Shown: piece by piece, positions 6,115-7,519 of the stretch
Layout of the letters: every line of letters starts with the position of its first letter
Numbering within the stretch: position 1 is the stretch's first letter
Assembly (NCBI GenBank): GCA_937892955.1
Contig: CALBKH010000078.1
Span: 1-7,519 of the forward strand
Length of the DNA: 7,519 bases
Direction of reading: 5' to 3'
DNA from: an uncultured Alphaproteobacteria bacterium
GTDB lineage: Bacteria > Pseudomonadota > Alphaproteobacteria > Rhizobiales > Ancalomicrobiaceae
Made by a program: the position numbers and the translations under genes
Notes under the pieces: model-generated
Told to the model about the DNA's origin: nothing
Databases searched by the model: none
The model's input: only the letters and a program-made list of their open reading frames with translations

Positions 6115-6150
6115 GCCGGCCATCCCTGTCGATTCGACGGATGCCCGGCC
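6115..6150. repeat. Imperfect dyad between DUF1036 and exporter genes
   Basis: A symmetric core GTCGA-T-TCGAC (6128-6138) is flanked by CATCC (6121-6125) and GGATG (6139-6143), with two extra bases on the left arm. Outside these, GCCGG (6115-6119) and CCGGC (6145-6149) continue the symmetry. Up to about 15 pairs are possible with a bulge. It could be an operator or an mRNA hairpin in the exporter leader. No partner regulator is visible in the window. Confidence 0.35.
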
Positions 6151-6224
6151 GCCACCATCGTCATCTTGCCTTCCCCGCCCCGTTCGCTCAGGATGTCGCC
6201 TCCCCACCTCTGGACCCGAGCCCC

Positions 6225-6842
6225 ATGGAACCCGCCACGCTCCTCGCCTTCACCGTCGCCCTGACCATCGCCGCGATCGTGCCCGGTCCGGGCATGACGG
6301 CGCTCGTCGCCCGTGCGTTGGCAGTGGGGTTCTGGGGCACAATGCCGATGGTGCTCGGCCTGATCATGGGCGATATGATCTTCCTCACCTGCGCCGCCCT
6401 CGGCCTCGCCGCGCTCGCCGCCACCTTCTCGACCGTCTTCACCGTGGTGAAGTTCGCCGGCGCCGCCTATCTCATCTGGCTCGCATGGCAGCTGTGGACG
6501 GCGACGCCCCATGCCGACGTGGTCGAAGCGTCGCGCCGTCCCGAACACTCGGCGTGGCGGGTGGCGCTCGCCGGCCTGACCCTCACCCTCGGCAATCCCA
6601 AGACCATCGTCTTCTACATGGCCCTTCTGCCGACCGTCGTGGACCTCGCGGCGCTGACCCCGCTCGGCTTCGTCGAGATGGCGGTGATCGTCTTCCTCGA
6701 CCTGCTGGTCGTCGGCGCCGCCTATGCCGCCATGGCGGCGCGCGCCCGCCGCTTCTTCCGCGATCCCAAGGCCCGCCGCCTGCTCGACCGCACGGCGGGA
6801 ACGATGATGGCCGGCGCGGCGGTAGCCGTGGCGGCGCGGTAG
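6225..6842 (+). CDS. LysE/RhtB family transporter (amino-acid type exporter)
   Basis: The 205-residue protein is an inner-membrane exporter of the LysE/RhtB superfamily. It shows the conserved N-terminal motif VPGPGMTALVARALAVGFWG (19-38), where most relatives have PGPN or PGPG, a long hydrophobic N-terminal half (about residues 4-25, 38-62, 69-92), and the family motif TLGNPKTIVFYMALLP (121-136) followed by further membrane spans (about 147-171 and 190-205). Six helices fit the family. By family it exports amino acids or related metabolites; the substrate cannot be told. The frame is open from 6141, but the ATG at 6225 is chosen because MEPATLLAFTVAL is where relatives begin and the 28 upstream residues are polar and unlike a transporter start. 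The ribosome site is poor. It diverges from DUF1036 and its 3' end overlaps a 25-bp direct repeat. Confidence 0.92.
   Translation: MEPATLLAFTVALTIAAIVPGPGMTALVARALAVGFWGTMPMVLGLIMGDMIFLTCAALGLAALAATFSTVFTVVKFAGAAYLIWLAWQLWTATPHADVVEASRRPEHSAWRVALAGLTLTLGNPKTIVFYMALLPTVVDLAALTPLGFVEMAVIVFLDLLVVGAAYAAMAARARRFFRDPKARRLLDRTAGTMMAGAAVAVAAR
6816..6840. repeat. 25-bp near-perfect direct repeat, copy 1
   Basis: This stretch (beginning GCGGCGGTAGCCGTGG) recurs at 6885-6909 with a single change, A to G at its ninth base. The start-to-start distance is 69 bp. This copy encodes the last residues of the LysE-type exporter (AVAVAAR) and runs into its TAG stop. Confidence 0.8.
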
Positions 6843-6884
6843 ACACGAGCATCGCGCCCCGCCGCGCCGAAACCGCAGGATCGA

Positions 6885-6909
6885 GCGGCGGTGGCCGTGG
6901 CGGCGCGGT
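6885..6909. repeat. 25-bp near-perfect direct repeat, copy 2
   Basis: This non-coding copy matches 6816-6840 at 24 of 25 positions. Sequence before and after it does not match the flanks of copy 1, so it is not a simple tandem unit of 69 bp. It is followed by TGAAGCG, so the copied tail of the exporter reading would also meet a stop codon here. Confidence 0.8.
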
Positions 6910-7080
6910 GAAGCGAGGTTTCGCGGGACGCACCCGCCGAAATGCGGCCCCTCGCCGCTCACCCGCAGCGCTTCGGCTGGCCGAATGGCGCGAATCGCCC
7001 TCACCGACGCTCCGCGGCCCATTTCGCGCAGGCTGCAACCCACTGATTGAAAAGCCTCTTTTTGGCCCGTCCGGGAAGCT

Positions 7081-7109
7081 TTGCGCCCACGCGCGCGCGC
7101 CTGTATGTA
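7081..7109 (+). promoter_or_regulatory. Candidate gyrB promoter with a CG-alternating spacer
   Basis: A TTGCGC -35-like hexamer (7081-7086) and TATGTA (7104-7109) as -10 are separated by 17 bases, of which 7088-7100 are strictly alternating pyrimidine-purine (CACGCGCGCGCGC). The -10 match is only three of six. Transcription would start near 7116, about 43 bases before the preferred gyrB ATG. Other pairings, such as TTGAAA at 7047-7052, lack a -10 at the right distance. Confidence 0.33.
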
Positions 7110-7158
7110 GACGGCCTCGCGATATGCGCGACAGACGATGGAAAGCGACCCCCGGCCC

Positions 7159-7519
7159 ATGAGCGACATCCACGACGAAGGCACCCCGAGGAACGGCGCG
7201 GACGGCTACGGCGCCGACTCGATCAAGGTGCTGAAGGGCCTCGACGCGGTCCGCAAGCGGCCGGGCATGTACATCGGCGACACCGACGACGGCTCGGGCC
7301 TGCATCACATGGTCTACGAGGTCGTCGACAACGCCATCGACGAGGCGCTGGCCGGCTGGGCGAGCGAGGTCTTCGTACGGCTCAACGCCGATGGCTCGGT
7401 CACGGTACGCGACGACGGCCGCGGTATCCCCACCGACATCCACCCGGAAGAGGGCGTGTCGGCAGCCAACGTCATCATGACCCAGCTCCACGCCGGCGGT
7501 AAGTTCGACCAGAACTCCT
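7159..7519 (+). CDS. gyrB: DNA gyrase subunit B, N-terminal part (cut by window edge)
   Basis: GyrB is the ATPase subunit of the A2B2 gyrase that introduces negative supercoils. The 120 complete codons present cover the start of the GHKL ATPase domain: YGADSIKVLKGLDAVRKRPG (17-36), GMYIGDTDDGSGLHHMVYE (36-54), the N-box EVVDNAIDEALAG (54-66) with Mg-binding Asn58 and catalytic-base Glu62, then RDDGRGIPTDIHPEEGVSAA (84-103) with Asp85 and Arg88, and the lid start LHAGGKFDQNS. Numbering is 12 above E. coli. The family usually has about 800 residues, so most of the gene lies to the right. The ATG at 7159 (MSDIHDEG) is preferred, with GGAAAG (7140-7145) upstream at a long spacing; an in-frame ATG at 7138 would add MESDPRP, and the nearest in-frame stop before it is at 7108-7110. 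Confidence 0.97.
   Translation, partial: MSDIHDEGTPRNGADGYGADSIKVLKGLDAVRKRPGMYIGDTDDGSGLHHMVYEVVDNAIDEALAGWASEVFVRLNADGSVTVRDDGRGIPTDIHPEEGVSAANVIMTQLHAGGKFDQNS

Larger units (their letters stand above)
6843..7158. other. 316-bp non-coding stretch between exporter and gyrB
   Basis: No credible gene is seen on either strand; the frames that are open here have no ribosome site or family features. The left part holds the second copy of the 25-bp repeat (6885-6909). The middle shows nothing I can name. The right part (7040-7158) is the gyrB upstream region: a short AT-rich patch (7044-7064, including CTCTTTTTGG), an alternating CG tract (7088-7100), a candidate promoter (7081-7109) and the gyrB leader. 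No clear intrinsic terminator for the exporter was found. Confidence 0.6.

Noticed and set aside
6813..6868. Possible hairpin terminator of the exporter (GGCGCGGC with GCCGCGCC)
   Set aside because: The 8-bp arms are 40 bases apart, one arm lies inside the coding sequence, and no T-rich tail follows.
6036..7184. Minus-strand frame open for 531 codons from 7184 to the DUF1036 stop
   Set aside because: The upstream part is antisense to the exporter gene and to the gyrB promoter, has low-complexity Gly/Arg/Glu composition and no family features. The signal peptide and ribosome site at 6035 mark the true start.
6583..7502. Frames overlapping gyrB and its upstream region on both strands (plus 7047-7502, minus 6583-7491)
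   Set aside because: The gyrB frame from 7159 gives unmistakable GyrB sequence; the others are GC-rich shadows with Arg/His-rich composition.
1..7519. Mobile element, defence or CRISPR signatures
   Set aside because: No transposase or integrase motifs, terminal inverted repeats, spaced short repeats or toxin-antitoxin-like pairs are found; all genes have ordinary chromosomal families and similar GC-rich codon use.

Overview
This is an ordinary-looking piece of chromosome from a very GC-rich alphaproteobacterium, probably a member of the Hyphomicrobiales (Rhizobiales). The placement rests on a DUF1013 (TrcR-type) regulator and a DUF1192 protein, both alphaproteobacterial families as I know them, and on RecF and GyrB sequences of alphaproteobacterial character. 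I cannot name the genus. No transposase, integrase, tRNA, rRNA or CRISPR array is visible, and I see no clear sign of recent horizontal transfer.

Left part (1-4001), all on the minus strand: a transglutaminase-like protease-fold protein; the DUF1013 regulator with a good candidate promoter and a hairpin terminator; a PIG3-type zinc-free NAD(P)H:quinone oxidoreductase; a small cupin immediately upstream of it (23 bp apart, probably one transcript); and a stand-alone RibD-C/dihydrofolate-reductase-like protein. Middle (4129-5528), plus strand: a small DUF1192 protein whose stop codon overlaps the GTG start of recF, so the two are probably translated as a coupled pair. The promoter for this unit lies in the divergent gap with the reductase gene. 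Right part: a secreted DUF1036 protein on the minus strand, converging on recF; a LysE/RhtB-family exporter on the plus strand, divergent from it; a 316-bp non-coding stretch; and the first 120 codons of gyrB, cut by the window edge.

The functional core is recF (recombinational repair) and gyrB (DNA gyrase), which in many bacteria sit side by side. Here they are separated by about 1.6 kb carrying an inverted DUF1036 gene and an exporter gene. The rest are separate housekeeping or accessory functions, and I see no coherent new multi-gene system. The items most worth a second look are an alternating purine-pyrimidine (CG) tract that fills the spacer of a weak candidate gyrB promoter, a 25-bp near-perfect direct repeat spanning the end of the exporter gene, the DUF1192-recF coupling with its ambiguous start sites, and dyad-symmetric sequences in the two divergent intergenic regions.
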